A stretch of 64,000 nt of DNA from Strigamia acuminata (GCA_949358305.1 OX442314.1:32979608-33043607); one strand, 5' to 3'; counted from the stretch's first letter, positions 1-10,345 are shown. The notes: generated from the letters alone by a model not told the origin. Numbers and translations: made by a program.

Positions 1-3000
1 AGGTGGCGATGGCGCACGAACGGGCAGCGGTGGTGCATGTGTTGGAGCAACATTTTGTGGTACGATAACGGGTGGAATGGTGAGCAGCGGATCAGGCACG
101 GGCGCAGGCACAGGTACAGGCGGTGCAGTTGGTTGAGAAGTGATGGAAAAAGGAAGAAGAGAACTTCTACAATCTTTCCCCCCATTTTGTGGCAACAAAC
201 TCGGATCTGCGCGACGTCGCAACTGGTCAATGTGTCGATTCCACGTCACGTCGAGAGCGACTTCAATATCGTAAGTAGATGAAGAAGTCTTCTTTTTAAC
301 TATACCGGGTATCCACTTAGGAGTGCCACGGTAATCCCGCGCGAACACAAGGTCCCCGACTTCAAAACGGCGCGGAATGTCAATCTGATCAACATCGGGT
401 AGAAGTCGCGGATTCAGCAAATGTAGTCGGGTCCGCATTTCACGCTGAAGGAAGGCGACAGCTGGTGAAACTTTCGTCGTAGCGTGAGGTGTTGTGCGAT
501 ACGACGCGATGAAACGGGACACGGCATCCGACAAGGAAAAATTCAAGGTTAGAAATTTATCAACTTGGGTTTTAAAAGTCTTCACGAAACCCTCAACCGC
601 GCCATTTGTAGCTGGATGGTATGGCGGTGAGAGAGTGTGACGAATTCCATTTATCGCCAAGAACTGGCGAAATTCCTGCGAGGTAAACTGTGGTCCGTTG
701 TCGGTGTGGAAATGCAACGGCAAACCGTGATTTTCGAACCAAGACTTGATCACGTCAATAGTGGCGGCGGCGGTCGTTGTTGACATCTTACGCACTTCGC
801 ACCACTTGGTTTTGGCGTCAACCGCCAGCAGGAACATCGAGTTGTGAAACGGACCGGCGAAATCGAGATGCACCCGTCCCCACACCTGGTCTGGAACTGG
901 CCAACTGACGGTGTTTGATTTGGGCGGATCGGGCAAGCTTCGCTGGCATACATCGCAACTCTTAACTGTGCGCTCGATGTCAGCGTCGATTCCAGGCCAC
1001 CAAACCGTGGCTCGCGCCAACGATTTGGTACGGACAATGCCGTAATGACCTGCGTGGAGCTCGACCAACACCGAACGACGGACAGTTTTCGGGATCACCA
1101 ACCTATCAGAGAGAAATAAAAATTCGTCAAAGGTTGAGAACGAGTCCCGGTGTTTATAAAATTCAGCGGTGTCCGGCGTGCGTGATTCCCATCCGGTGCG
1201 AACATGTCGCAAAACAGCTTGCAATACTTCGTCGGCTGCATAAGCAGCTTTCAGAGAAGTAGCAGTCATGGGGAAATCTGAAATGAAAGCAGAATAAATT
1301 TTGTTAATGCCGACTTCCAAATCTTCTTTGCTGTCCACACTCGGTTGTGGATTACGAGACAAGCCATCGGCAATGGCGTTGTCCACAGCAGGCACGTGTT
1401 CAATAATGAAATCATATGCGGATAAAAATACCGCCCAACGATGCAGTCGTGCAGCCACGATCTGGTTACATCCTTTTTTCTCTCCGAATATCGAGACAAG
1501 GGGTTTGTGATCCGTACGCAGGAAGAAACGACGCCCAAACAGATAGTGATGGAATTTCCTAATGCCATAAATAATGGCGAATCCTTCACGCTCTATCTGT
1601 GCGTAGTTCTTCTGCGCGGCCGACAAGAGAGAACTCGCAAAAGCAATTGGCTTGTGATTACCATCGGAATCAAGATGAGAAAGGAATGCTCCCACACCTA
1701 CCGGGGAAGCATCAACCGTCAAGAATAATTTTTTGGACTGGTCAAAGTGGGCTAGTGCCGACTCAGTGGACACAGCAACCTTAACCTTTTTCCATGTGGA
1801 CTCGTGCTCCTCTGTCCACTTCCACTCGACATCGTCACGTGTTAAACGATATAACGGTTCGAGCAGAGTAGACAAATTTGCAACAAAGCGACCGTAGTAA
1901 TTGATGAGACCAAGGAACGATTTCAAAGAGGTTACATCACTGGGGCGCCTTGCATCTCTGAGTGGAGCGAGCTTTGAATCTATCGGGGAAATACCTAGTT
2001 TAGAAATGTTTAAACCTAAAAACTGGATCGATTGCTGTAAAAAGTGACACTTCCGGCGATTCAACGTGAGACCGGCTCCACCGAACGTCGTCAAAAGCAC
2101 GTCCAAATTTTGCAGGTGAACCGCGTTGGTCGCACCTGTCACGGCGGAGTCATCTATGAATGGTTGCGCACTATTCACCTTGGCTGTCAACTGGTCCATC
2201 GTTTGCTGGAATAGAGCGGGAGCGGATGAAATGCCATAAAACAACCTATTTACTCTGAAAAGGCCCAAATGAGTATTAATTGTGCAACACATTTTGCTCT
2301 CCTCATCTAATTCCAATTGATTGAAAGCTGAATTCATATCCAATACTGAATAAGTTTCCCCTCCCGACAATTTGGCGGTCACATCTGCAAATAGAGGCAA
2401 AGGATATGAGTTGGGAAAAATAGCTTTGTTAATTGTCCGGTTATAGCAACCAGCCAATTTGATGGTGCCGTCAGACTTTTTAACATGCATCACGGGCGTT
2501 GCCCAACGTGATGATGCAACCGGGGAAATAATACCCAGCGCTTGTAAGCGCGCCAACTCAGCCTCGACCAGCGGCTTAACTGCTATGGGAACTGGATAGG
2601 CTTTTAGAAAAATCGGCTGTACCGCCGGATCAACGTCAATGTGAACAGTGGACTTGTTAAAGCGACCGATTTCATCTCGGAAAGTGTGCTCATGCTTCAG
2701 CAACAGCGTTTCCAAAGCTTTGGCTGAAGTGGAATCTAAAACCTCGGGTTTGGGAGCAACGGAATCGGTCTTGTAAATTTTCGCGCCGACCGCTTCGGCA
2801 GTTTTCGAAAGGAGTCCAAACATACACAACCAACCTCTGCCCAACAACGGAACTGGACCATCCCGTGCGACACAGAGCGGCAATTGAAAATTTCGATTTT
2901 TAAACCTGACTGGAACCTCGATAACCCCCTCCATCTGTATTTGGTCGCCTGAGTACGTGTACATGTTGCACGGAATGGTCTGCAATGGAAAATGAGAAAA

Positions 3001-3999
3001 ATGTTTTAAATACAGATCCAAAGCAATAATTGAAGCACCTGCCCCAGTGTCCATCTCCATATCGAGATTGACACCATCGATACAAATAGTTATCATGACT
3101 GGCTTCACACGTGGCAAGTACACGGAATTCACTGCAGTTGCAGGACCAGAGCGGACTTGATAAAAGTCCATATCGTCGGTAAAGCGAACAACGTGAGTGG
3201 AATTCGATTTCGGAATCTGGGAGCGACACACCGGACGAATATGTCCAGTCTTTCCACAGCCATGGCACTTGGCGTCTCGAAAACGACACGAATCGCGCGA
3301 GTGGTTCGATTTCCCACAAGCCGAGCACCCCGACGCATTTCCTTTACTGGATGGTTGGTGTGGAGTTGGAAAGGCAACATTTTTCTTCGCGAAACGCTTC
3401 CCGCCTCGTCTGTTCGGCTCGTATCGCGGCTTTGACTCGTGGAGTTTATGCACAGGAGTGGCAGCAGTATTCTGAGCAGCAATAGTCGAAAATTCCTTCG
3501 ATGACACCTCAGCGGAAGCCGCAAAAGCAACGGCGTCGTCAAAAGTTAAGTCAGTTTTCAGTGTTAAGGCGTGTTGGACTTGCTCGTTTTGCAAGCCACA
3601 TAAAAATCGATTCCGCAGCTCGTCCGATTTATTGTCGGCAAAGTCGCAATTTTGGGCGAGATCTTGGAGAGCCAACGAGTATTCAGTGACGGTCTCACCT
3701 GCTTGGCGATCACGCCGATGAAATCGACGTATTTCGGCCAAAACGAGCGGCTTCGGGCGCGCGTTCTTCTGCATGAGCGCCACTAATTCGTCGTACTTGA
3801 ATTCGGCCGGCTTCTTGGGTGCTGTAAGCGACACCAATAGCTTCAACGTCGGCATGCCCACGTACGCGAGCAGCGTGTGAACCTGCTCCAAATCGTCAAC
3901 TATTTTGTTGCAGGCGAAAATACTCGCCATACGCAAACAATAAAGTTCCCAATCATCACCGGAATCGTATTCACGAAGCGTGCCTTTCAACGCCGACAT
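1..3999 (-). CDS. Ty3/gypsy Gag-Pol polyprotein, open to left edge (partial)
   Basis: I read the minus strand codon by codon from the ATG at 3997-3999 to the window edge and found no stop in 1333 codons. Domains in order are: a Gag region; two CCHC-type knuckles (about 3330-3240); an aspartic protease with DTGA (about 3045); reverse transcriptase with FIDD in the YxDD position (2149-2160); RNase H (about 1720-1330); an H2C2 finger (about 1060-920); an integrase core with D at 817-819, D at 700-702 and E at 592-594; and a basic C-terminal tail. The last two acidic residues are 35 residues apart, the DD35E spacing of retroviral-type integrases. Gag and Pol share one frame. This gene order (RT before integrase) defines Ty3/gypsy. 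The uninterrupted frame suggests a young and perhaps competent element, but its 3' end and second LTR are outside the window. Confidence 0.93.
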   Translation of the reverse strand, partial: MSALKGTLREYDSGDDWELYCLRMASIFACNKIVDDLEQVHTLLAYVGMPTLKLLVSLTAPKKPAEFKYDELVALMQKNARPKPLVLAEIRRFHRRDRQAGETVTEYSLALQDLAQNCDFADNKSDELRNRFLCGLQNEQVQHALTLKTDLTFDDAVAFAASAEVSSKEFSTIAAQNTAATPVHKLHESKPRYEPNRRGGKRFAKKNVAFPTPHQPSSKGNASGCSACGKSNHSRDSCRFRDAKCHGCGKTGHIRPVCRSQIPKSNSTHVVRFTDDMDFYQVRSGPATAVNSVYLPRVKPVMITICIDGVNLDMEMDTGAGASIIALDLYLKHFSHFPLQTIPCNMYTYSGDQIQMEGVIEVPVRFKNRNFQLPLCVARDGPVPLLGRGWLCMFGLLSKTAEAVGAKIYKTDSVAPKPEVLDSTSAKALETLLLKHEHTFRDEIGRFNKSTVHIDVDPAVQPIFLKAYPVPIAVKPLVEAELARLQALGIISPVASSRWATPVMHVKKSDGTIKLAGCYNRTINKAIFPNSYPLPLFADVTAKLSGGETYSVLDMNSAFNQLELDEESKMCCTINTHLGLFRVNRLFYGISSAPALFQQTMDQLTAKVNSAQPFIDDSAVTGATNAVHLQNLDVLLTTFGGAGLTLNRRKCHFLQQSIQFLGLNISKLGISPIDSKLAPLRDARRPSDVTSLKSFLGLINYYGRFVANLSTLLEPLYRLTRDDVEWKWTEEHESTWKKVKVAVSTESALAHFDQSKKLFLTVDASPVGVGAFLSHLDSDGNHKPIAFASSLLSAAQKNYAQIEREGFAIIYGIRKFHHYLFGRRFFLRTDHKPLVSIFGEKKGCNQIVAARLHRWAVFLSAYDFIIEHVPAVDNAIADGLSRNPQPSVDSKEDLEVGINKIYSAFISDFPMTATSLKAAYAADEVLQAVLRHVRTGWESRTPDTAEFYKHRDSFSTFDEFLFLSDRLVIPKTVRRSVLVELHAGHYGIVRTKSLARATVWWPGIDADIERTVKSCDVCQRSLPDPPKSNTVSWPVPDQVWGRVHLDFAGPFHNSMFLLAVDAKTKWCEVRKMSTTTAAATIDVIKSWFENHGLPLHFHTDNGPQFTSQEFRQFLAINGIRHTLSPPYHPATNGAVEGFVKTFKTQVDKFLTLNFSLSDAVSRFIASYRTTPHATTKVSPAVAFLQREMRTRLHLLNPRLLPDVDQIDIPRRFEVGDLVFARDYRGTPKWIPGIVKKKTSSSTYDIEVALDVTWNRHIDQLRRRADPSLLPQNGGKDCRSSLLPFSITSQPTAPPVPVPAPVPDPLLTIPPVIVPQNVAPTHAPPLPVRAPSPP

Positions 4000-4183
4000 C
4001 TTGATGGCAAGGAGGCGGAATACGGTACAAATAACGCGAAAATTCGAAGCACGGAACGACTAGGCCTACTTCGGGGACGGCGTGGTCAGCGACGGTCAAA
4101 AACGGCCAAAAAGTTCATCAAACGATCAAAAACTCACAAATAAAGTTGATACGAAGCAGCATCTGGTTGTGGGTCGTCGATTG

Positions 4184-4201
4184 CGATCCTCCTCGTCGCC
4201 A
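4184..4201 (-). other. Primer-binding site of the minus-strand gypsy element
   Basis: On the minus strand TGGCGACGAGGAGGATCG lies directly inside the LTR end and about 185 bases upstream of the Gag ATG. A TGG start is expected because the site pairs with the CCA end of a tRNA. I cannot assign the tRNA with certainty. Confidence 0.6.
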
Positions 4202-4206
4202 ATTAT

Positions 4207-4372
4207 TGTGTATTTATCGTTGATGTAGTTAGTGGTCAAGAAAGCAACATGTCAGCTAAGTTAAAACTAAAATGACTGATTTATTCTGATATTACAATAT
4301 AGGTGGCGCTGCTCTTAAAAGCGCCAAAACATAACGATTGGTCAAGATTGACCGATGGAGTAGGACACTCCA
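4207..4372 (-). repeat. LTR of the minus-strand gypsy element
   Basis: This segment lies between the primer-binding site and a point where the flank becomes homologous to a second genomic copy (4373 onward matches about 10088 onward). Read on the minus strand it starts TGGAGTGTCC, contains AATAAA, and ends ..ACACA about five bases from the primer site. The length of about 166 bases is short but possible for an insect gypsy LTR. The other LTR is outside the window, so the ends are inferred. Confidence 0.55.
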
Positions 4373-4419
4373 ATCGGCGCAGAGTGGCTATTTGTATTAG
4401 AATTGTAGCCACAATGTAA

Positions 4420-4974
4420 ATGCCATTTGATAAAAAGTTCATCATTGGCGTCTATCATTCCGTGACAAGAAGTGACCGATTTGCTTTACAGCCTATGGCT
4501 GAAATCTCTATAAAACCAATTAAAAAATGGAGGAAAAAGACGGTTTTTATTCCAAACGTGATCGTTTTCCCTCCATTCGAGGACGTTCCCCGTTTAATGG
4601 AAATGTTCATCGAAGAAGTAAACACAATTCTTCAAAAGATGAAAAGAAGAGAATGTAAAGCCGAAGAAACCTTTTTTATGGCAGCCTACATCCACAATTC
4701 CTTCATTGACATCCATCCTTTTGTGGATGGAAACGGTCGCATCGCAACATTATTAGCGTCGTTGTCCCTTATAATAAGGAAATTTCCACCAATTTGCATA
4801 AGAGCTTGCAATAAAAATTATTATTTTAAAGCGCTTGTTGAAATGTGCACAACAAAAGATACGTCAATATTGGCTAACTTTTTTGCAAACGAAATGCGTA
4901 TCACACAAGAATTAATGGCAATATTAATTAATGTCAGTAGTGAATTCAAAAATTACATGCAACAAAACAGCTGA
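4420..4974 (+). CDS. Fic-domain protein, probable C-terminal exon or truncated gene
   Basis: The 184-codon frame carries a perfect Fic signature, HPFxxGNGR, at residues 99-107 (HPFVDGNGR). It sits in the usual helical context, preceded by PPFEDVPRLM (residues 51-60), which matches the flap/helix region of Fido proteins. Fic enzymes usually transfer AMP from ATP to a protein hydroxyl; the signature His is the base and the Asp and Gly/Asn residues bind Mg-phosphate. All of these are present. Residues 1-45 look unlike the start of a Fic fold, so the true protein may begin in an upstream exon, now separated by the gypsy insertion. No inhibitory (S/T)xxxE(G/N) helix is visible. A second, broken copy lies at 10088. 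Whether the gene is host-native or acquired cannot be told here. Confidence 0.75.
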   Translation: MPFDKKFIIGVYHSVTRSDRFALQPMAEISIKPIKKWRKKTVFIPNVIVFPPFEDVPRLMEMFIEEVNTILQKMKRRECKAEETFFMAAYIHNSFIDIHPFVDGNGRIATLLASLSLIIRKFPPICIRACNKNYYFKALVEMCTTKDTSILANFFANEMRITQELMAILINVSSEFKNYMQQNS

Positions 4975-5470
4975 TGGTGCCTTACATACACGGAGAAAAG
5001 CCATCATGACTGCAGCACAAAGACACATCACCAAAACCGATGTGTCTGATTGTTAAGATTCCCAATCCCCAGCCAGGGCCGTCGCACGCTAGTCAACCGA
5101 CTGGCAGTGTATCAACCACCCGTTCCTGATTGGAGGCTGGACTTTTATTAAGAGATTGATTGCTAACCATAGCAATCAATGTCATCATCATGAAACTTCC
5201 ATATTTCCCCCTTAGAAACGATTGACCAGGTAACGGCATAATAAAGTGTGAAACTACTTTCATTTAATTTCTAATCTAAAATTTTTGTTGCCTTTCTCCT
5301 CCAGTTTTTTAATTTGCTAGTGATGATATGGAGGCTTGAGATTTTCTTCAAGTATGGCTACTGTGAGAGTGAAATTTCCATTCTAAGAAGACAGCTAAAT
5401 GCCATGCCAAGACATGCATTCGGCAACCATTCTAGGCCCTGTAATAACAGAAGCAATGAATTAGGGAAAT
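4975..5470 (+). other. Non-coding spacer, unit A
   Basis: No supported gene. From about 5150 it is homologous to 11239 onward (shared GTAACGGCATAATAAAGTG block and neighbours), so it belongs to the duplicated unit A/B. Confidence 0.5.
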
Positions 5471-5923
5471 TCTGAAGTGACTACCGTAAGAGCAAAGTAT
5501 GAAGAAGTGATGAATGTTCAAGTAAATCAGTGTGGACTGTTTGTTGATGTAAATAATCCCATTCTGGCTGCATCGCCTGATGGCATTGGAACACTAAGTA
5601 ATGAGACGTACATTCTTGAGATTTAATGTCCATACACTTCTAGAAAGTGTCCATCAGTAAGCCAAGCTTGCAGTTCATTTAAGTCCTTCCCTCTCTCAAA
5701 AACTGCAAAAGGCCGAATTTCAACTGAGTAAAGGCCATCCTTACTACTTTCAAATTCAGATCCAGTTACAATGTACAGGTGTAAAAAGATGCGATTTTGT
5801 AGTTTATATTGACAAGGACGAAATATTGAACTTAAACACTGACAAATGCATCCCCCTCAATCATGTAGAAATATTATTCGCCTCAAAAATAAATCCAACT
5901 GGCACAGAATTAGAACAGTATAG
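5471..5923 (+). pseudogene. YqaJ-type (PD-(D/E)XK) exonuclease fragment, unit A
   Basis: Reading from 5471 gives a GLFVD..NPILAASPDG stretch (about 5540-5590). This is the conserved acidic motif region of YqaJ/lambda-exonuclease-like nucleases, followed by LEI-stop-CP. The expected motif is E-x-K-C-P, so the catalytic lysine codon is a TAA at 5624-5626. In another frame, 5724-5923 encodes the family's C-terminal strand and helix (GHPYYFQIQ.QLQCTG...DFVVY). The segment ends at AG|GTAAGG, a good 5' splice site at 5923/5924. It is therefore an exon remnant of a multi-exon gene with at least one stop and one frameshift. A second copy is at 11645-11926. Confidence 0.72.
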
Positions 5924-6075
5924 GTAAGGAATATATTTCGCACATTAAAGAGACGCGCGAAATAGGGTCCTGGCTGGTTAATAAAATGCATTTATATGTC
6001 CTCCAATATTTTATTACAAAAAAAAACAAAGGCCCTGAAAAGTGACACAAATATCAATTCTTTTTACCTAGGTAA

Positions 6076-6107
6076 CCTAACCTAACCTAACCTAACCTAA
6101 CCTAACC
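6076..6107 (+). repeat. Interstitial telomere-type repeat (CCTAA)6
   Basis: Six uninterrupted CCTAA units plus CC. TTAGG is the ancestral arthropod telomere repeat. The array is flanked on both sides by sequence that also flanks the array at 12079, so it was copied with unit A/B and is not a chromosome end. Confidence 0.9.
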
Positions 6108-6113
6108 GACTAT

Positions 6114-6317
6114 ATGAGTTGACGGGACCTGAAGGATTGCATGGAGAAAGCTGGAAAGGTGGTGCACGCGGAAGCGCATAGAATTAGGAAAAACGAAGGT
6201 TTTGTTGATTTTGCGACGGAACGGGATCGAGGAATGGCGATCGAAATGTTCCACAACACCGAATTGCACGGGCGGCGCGTGCGATTGGTAAGACCGAACA
6301 TGGAGATGAGTGTTTAA
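6114..6317 (+). pseudogene. SR splicing factor RRM2-like fragment, unit A
   Basis: Sixty-seven codons in one frame start MS-stop-RDLKDCMEKAGKV and include RKNEGFVDFA and GRRVRLV. This matches the second RRM of SRSF4/5/6-type SR proteins, whose hallmark is SWQDLKD...NEGxxEFxx...GRKIRLV. The only disabling change I see is TGA at 6120-6122 in place of TGG (copy B still has TGG there). It lies immediately after the CCTAA array. No RS tail is attached. Confidence 0.75.
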
Positions 6318-6421
6318 TTCATGTCATTTGAAGAGTGTTTATTTTTAGTTACAATATATTATGTCATGTGTATCAGTACAGGATTACCAGCTAGTAGAAT
6401 TAATTTCTTTGTAACAATTAG

Positions 6422-6559
6422 ACCTCCAGCAGTGATGCCCAATCAAAAGGAGGAATCGAAAAGAAGAGTAAGAAACCGAAAATGCTCAATTCAAAAGGAG
6501 GAATCGGAAAGAAGAGTAAGAAACCGTCCAAGAAACCGTCAAAACCTGCCAAATACTAG
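6422..6559 (+). CDS. Possible terminal exon: Lys/Ser-rich basic tail
   Basis: After a plausible acceptor (..TTTCTTTGTAACAATTAG|ACC) the frame encodes about 45 residues rich in K, S, P and G, with a duplicated unit (SKGGIxKKSKKP) and a C-terminal KKPSKKPSKPAKY. An in-frame stop just upstream of 6422 fits an exon start. The tail resembles linker-histone or chromatin-protein C-termini in composition only, so I do not assign a function. The stop TAG is supplied by the first bases of the hAT element that follows. In the uninserted state the next codon would be TAA, seen after the right target duplication. Confidence 0.35.
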   Translation, partial: TSSSDAQSKGGIEKKSKKPKMLNSKGGIGKKSKKPSKKPSKPAKY

Positions 6560-8595
6560 GGATTGCAGTACCAGTTTCAGTATCGGTTCCAGTACCGGTA
6601 TTGGTACCGAGATTCAGTACCAGTCTTGGTATTGAGGTTTTTTTTTCTGTCGGTACGGAGGGCCGGTACTAGTACCGTAAGCTTTTTTTGGTACCGGAAC
6701 CGTCCCTCACACTGGAACCGGAACCGGTACTTTACATCATCATAAACAACACAACAACGCCAACTACTACCAGCATTTCTAATGATGTAGGAGGTGACTA
6801 ATTTTATTTCACTCGTTATTTACTCTTTTTAAAAACTTTGAAATAGTAATAAAATGGCAAATGGCTGAACTAGAACAGCAAGCATTTGAATATGGCATAA
6901 AAAAAAGACTTTTACTAAATTTCCAAATCTGGTGCCACAACTTCAAACCCCAATATCTCAACAACCAGACCACGGATTTTTTTATTTAAAAAACCAAACG
7001 ATATAGAGGACCTTCTCCTCTACAAACCCTAAAAGGCAGAACACTCTACCCCTCTTGGTTTTCGAGCGGCGACCGCTTGAATTTGGCGCAACTGAAATTA
7101 GAAAACCCAAATATTCCATGTTTTTAGCATTTTTGATTTCAGCGTTTTTGATTTCAGGGTTTTTGTTTTCCGCATTTTTGTAATTCAGCGTTTTATGTTT
7201 TCAGCGTTGTTGTATTTCAGAGTTTTTGATTTCCGTGCTTGCTACACGAAGGATTCCCGAAGTGCTCCCCAGCAGGCTCCCCAATGTTTAAGTGTCCGCC
7301 GCTTGAAACGAAAACTAAGAGGGGTAGAGTGTTTGACCCATCTTAGGAGTCCAAAGGACATAAATCATGATCATCAGCAGGCTCCGCTAATGTCAATCAT
7401 TGCCACCAGGTGTCGCGGCGGCCATCTTTGTTGTTGTCAAAAACACACGTGTTGGCCAAATTCCTTCGGAAATCTTTAAGACCCGGATTTTGCGCATGCG
7501 CAGAATCTGGGTCAGATAATGCCCATCTTAGGGAGAGATGGGAGGCCAATTCTTTCGGGTTGGAAGGGTTAAGGGTTTGTAGAGAAGGTCCTCTATACTG
7601 TTTAGTTATTTAAATAAAAAAATCCGTGATCAGGTTGTTGAGATATTGGGGTTTGAAGTTGTGGCACCAGATTTGGAAATTTAGTACAAGTCTTTTTTGT
7701 GCCATATTCAAATGCTTGCTGCTCGAAAACTAAGAGGAGTAGAGACTTGTGCTGTTCAAGGTTTGTTTGGGAGAAAGTCCTCTATATTTTCGTGTAAAAA
7801 CCATTGAAATCCGTGGTAAAAATAATTGGGATTTGTTCTATCTGTAGTTTGGGCAAATGTGAATGTGGTGCCAACTTCAGCCTGGTGAATAAATTGCAGT
7901 ACTTTAGTATTATCTAATTATACATGACAAATAAACATTTTTGTTGAAAAATAGATTGACTTTCCAGAACCGGAACCAATACCGGTGCCAGTACCGCTTT
8001 CGGTAGTAGTACCGGCCCCAATACCGGAGCCCATTTTTCATTCGGGACCGGAACTGAATATAGTACCGGAAAAAAATTTCAGTACCGTGTGAAAATCCCA
8101 GTTTGTGAATGTTAAAAGTTCTCTTTTTGATGTAAATTCAGTTGGTTCAGGTTTCGAAAATGTCTAAGTTCTTTTTCAGTGTGTGAATACAAATAAATTC
8201 TAACTGCTCAACAAGAGCAGTCCTGCTTGGGTAAAGTGAAAATGTTGTACTGGTTTATTCTCGTTGGAAAACGATGTTAAATACACAAAATAATTAGTTC
8301 TTGGAAACAAGAACAAAAACATGCACAATAATTAGTTCTCAGAAAATGAGAACAAAAAGTCAAAAAAGGTCACAGACCCAAAACAATACAAAAACGTCAC
8401 CACATCTGGTGGAAATTAGAAACAACAAAGACTCGGGTTTTCCCTTCAAAATTTTGCAGAAGGCAATTAAAACAGATTACAAAAAATCCAAATATTCCCA
8501 ACACCAATTTAATATAAAATTGAAATACACTAAAACACTAGTTTTCACATACCGAATACCGGTACCATGAAAACCGTCCGGTACTGCAATCCCTA
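6557..8595. mobile_element. Non-autonomous hAT element 1 (2039 bp)
   Basis: The ends are perfect inverted repeats TAGGGATTGCAGTACC and GGTACTGCAATCCCTA. They are flanked by an exact 8-bp target duplication CCAAATAC (6549-6556 and 8596-8603). TAGGG/CAGGG ends with 8-bp duplications are diagnostic of hAT. Both sub-terminal zones are dense in degenerate GGTACC/ACCGGTAC motifs, typical of hAT transposase-binding arrays. No transposase frame is present. Unit B lacks the element, so insertion followed duplication. Confidence 0.88.
6868..7725. repeat. Long inverted repeat nested inside hAT element 1
   Basis: The arm at about 6868-7040 is the reverse complement of about 7572-7725 (for example, the GTGGCACCAGATTTGG block occurs in both orientations). 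The intervening DNA includes GCGTTTT/TTTGATTTC repeats and no gene. It is probably an older foldback element. A related fragment lies at 18040-18620. Confidence 0.65.
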
Positions 8596-8603
8596 CCAAA
8601 TAC

Positions 8604-9900
8604 TAACTTACTTATTTAACCTGATGCATTTTGAGGCAAAAGGTTATTTTTAATTTTTTTTGCTTTACTCCAAACCGTCCCATCGTTGTTCCAACTAAAT
8701 TTGATTAAATTTTAGCCTGATAATTAATTTTTTGGTCTCAATGATTTTATGGGCCTACATGTGAATCTATGGTGTCGAGGTTAATTTTTTGGGCCTAAAC
8801 TTGAATTTTTGATCATGTCATTTTTGTCATTGTATTGTTTTTATTTTATTAGTTTACCTTTTCAATCAAAACATTGTGATTGTTCAGTTGCTGCTTGTTT
8901 TTGGTCAAGTAAAGATCAAACAGAATTTGTTTTTCATTAATGAACAAGAACCCACACCAAAAAGAATTAACTGGATTACCACATACATGGGCACCTTTAA
9001 AATAAGCCAGAGTTTACAAGGATTGCGCACAGGCGTTTGAGCAGAAAGACCTTTTATGTGAGTCCAATGGCTCACCGATTCCAATTAGCAGTTTAACTGG
9101 TAGAATGTGGTCTTCTTAGACATGCGTTTGGTGGATGTTGACTTGGCAGTAATGGTGCACCAAGCATGATCTAGAGGGATCGACAGCAAAGAGCAATTGC
9201 CAAACGACCTAGCTTGTGATGTAGATCTACCAACCGTGTGGACAGTGACGGACCAATATGCTAGTTGGCAGCAATAAACCTAAAGTACAGTACACCTAAG
9301 TAATTTTGCATCTTGTGTAGTTCCCGACCTCTTACAGCAGGTCAGGCATTACAATACACAATCAATAATAATAATAATAATAATAAATCTAAATCTCACA
9401 ACACAGTCCATATACAATATTGGTACCGCCATATTATCCGAGTGTTAAATTTAAAATGGCAGATATAAATTTTTCCTTTTTCTTCTGCTTTATTAAGATG
9501 GGCAGGCACACTTCAAATCCCAAAGAAGGGCAAGTTTAACCCCTTCAACCCCAGAGATGGAAAAACTTTTCTTTGCTTAAAATGAGCAGATATATTATTT
9601 ATTTCTTCTGCTTTAAAACGGCCAGGCATAAATATTTCTTTTTTCTGCCCTAAAATGGCAACTCTTGATCCCGGGAGGACAATTTCGACCCTAAGATGAA
9701 AACGCACATTTTACATCATTTACATCATTTTTCCTTTTTATATGACGTCCATTTTCCAAACTACCTTAAAAATTTAACCATTTTCATTTGTTATTATGGT
9801 TAATAATTTAGAACTAGCAAACCCGCTAATCCTTTTTAAGACTGTTCAGGATCTTATTATGATGTTTACTTGTTTTATATATACTTGTTTATCTTTTTAG
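8604..9900 (+). repeat. Unit A intergenic segment (paired with 12380-13340)
   Basis: No gene is seen. From about 8830 to 9858 it aligns by eye with unit B (shared GAACCCACACCAAAAAGAA and GGGAGGACAATTTCGACCC blocks). A (TAA)n microsatellite occurs at about 9365-9387 and again in unit B at about 12848. Part of its distal end recurs in unit C near 26110. Confidence 0.6.
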
Positions 9901-10006
9901 ATGTAAGACATGTCTTACAGTTATCGCTGCCAACCAACAATTGCCATTGAGACACGATCATGCGGGATTCCAAGCACCAACTGCCCAAATTGTTTCAGAA
10001 ATATAA
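9901..10006 (+). CDS. Possible terminal exon with CxxC...HxH zinc-finger-like half
   Basis: The acceptor TATCTTTTTAG|A is followed by 34 codons starting at 9902. They read CKTC then about 13 residues, then HDH, then a stop at 10004. The layout resembles the C-terminal half of a FLYWCH-type finger, but the exon is short, no upstream exon was identified, and the resemblance may be chance. Confidence 0.25.
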
Positions 10007-10087
10007 GATACAATATGTAAATATAATTTTAATTGTATTATTTTATACTTTATTTTTATATTTTTATATAGTCATTACAAGGACCAC

Positions 10088-10345
10088 TCATCGGCGCAGA
10101 GGGGCTATTTGTATTAGAATTGTAGCCACAATGTAAATGCCATTTGATAGAAAGTTCATCATTGACGTCCATCATTCCGTGACAAGAAGTGACCGTTTTG
10201 CTTTACAGCCTACGTGTGAAAACTCCATAAAACCAATTAAAAAATAGAGGAACAGGACGGTTTTTATTCCGAATGTGGTTGTTTTCCCTCCATTTGAGGA
10301 CGTTCCCCGTTTAATGGAACTGTTCATCGAAGAAGTCAATAACGT
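10088..10345 (+). pseudogene. Truncated Fic gene copy, unit B
   Basis: Closely similar to 4373-4620. The copy has a TAG in place of TGG in the AAAAAATGGAGG segment (about 10244), and homology stops around 10340, well before the HPFxxGNGR motif. It therefore lacks the catalytic loop. It is preceded by TTTTTATATAG|TCATT, a candidate acceptor, suggesting that the homologous region of both copies starts as an exon. Confidence 0.75.

Noticed and set aside
3129-3542. Open frames of 92-142 codons on both strands inside the gypsy Gag region
   Set aside because: Out of phase with the long Gag-Pol frame and without domains. They are shadows.
6076-6107. True chromosome end
   Set aside because: Only six units, and the flanks on both sides are duplicated at 12079 with sequence continuing.
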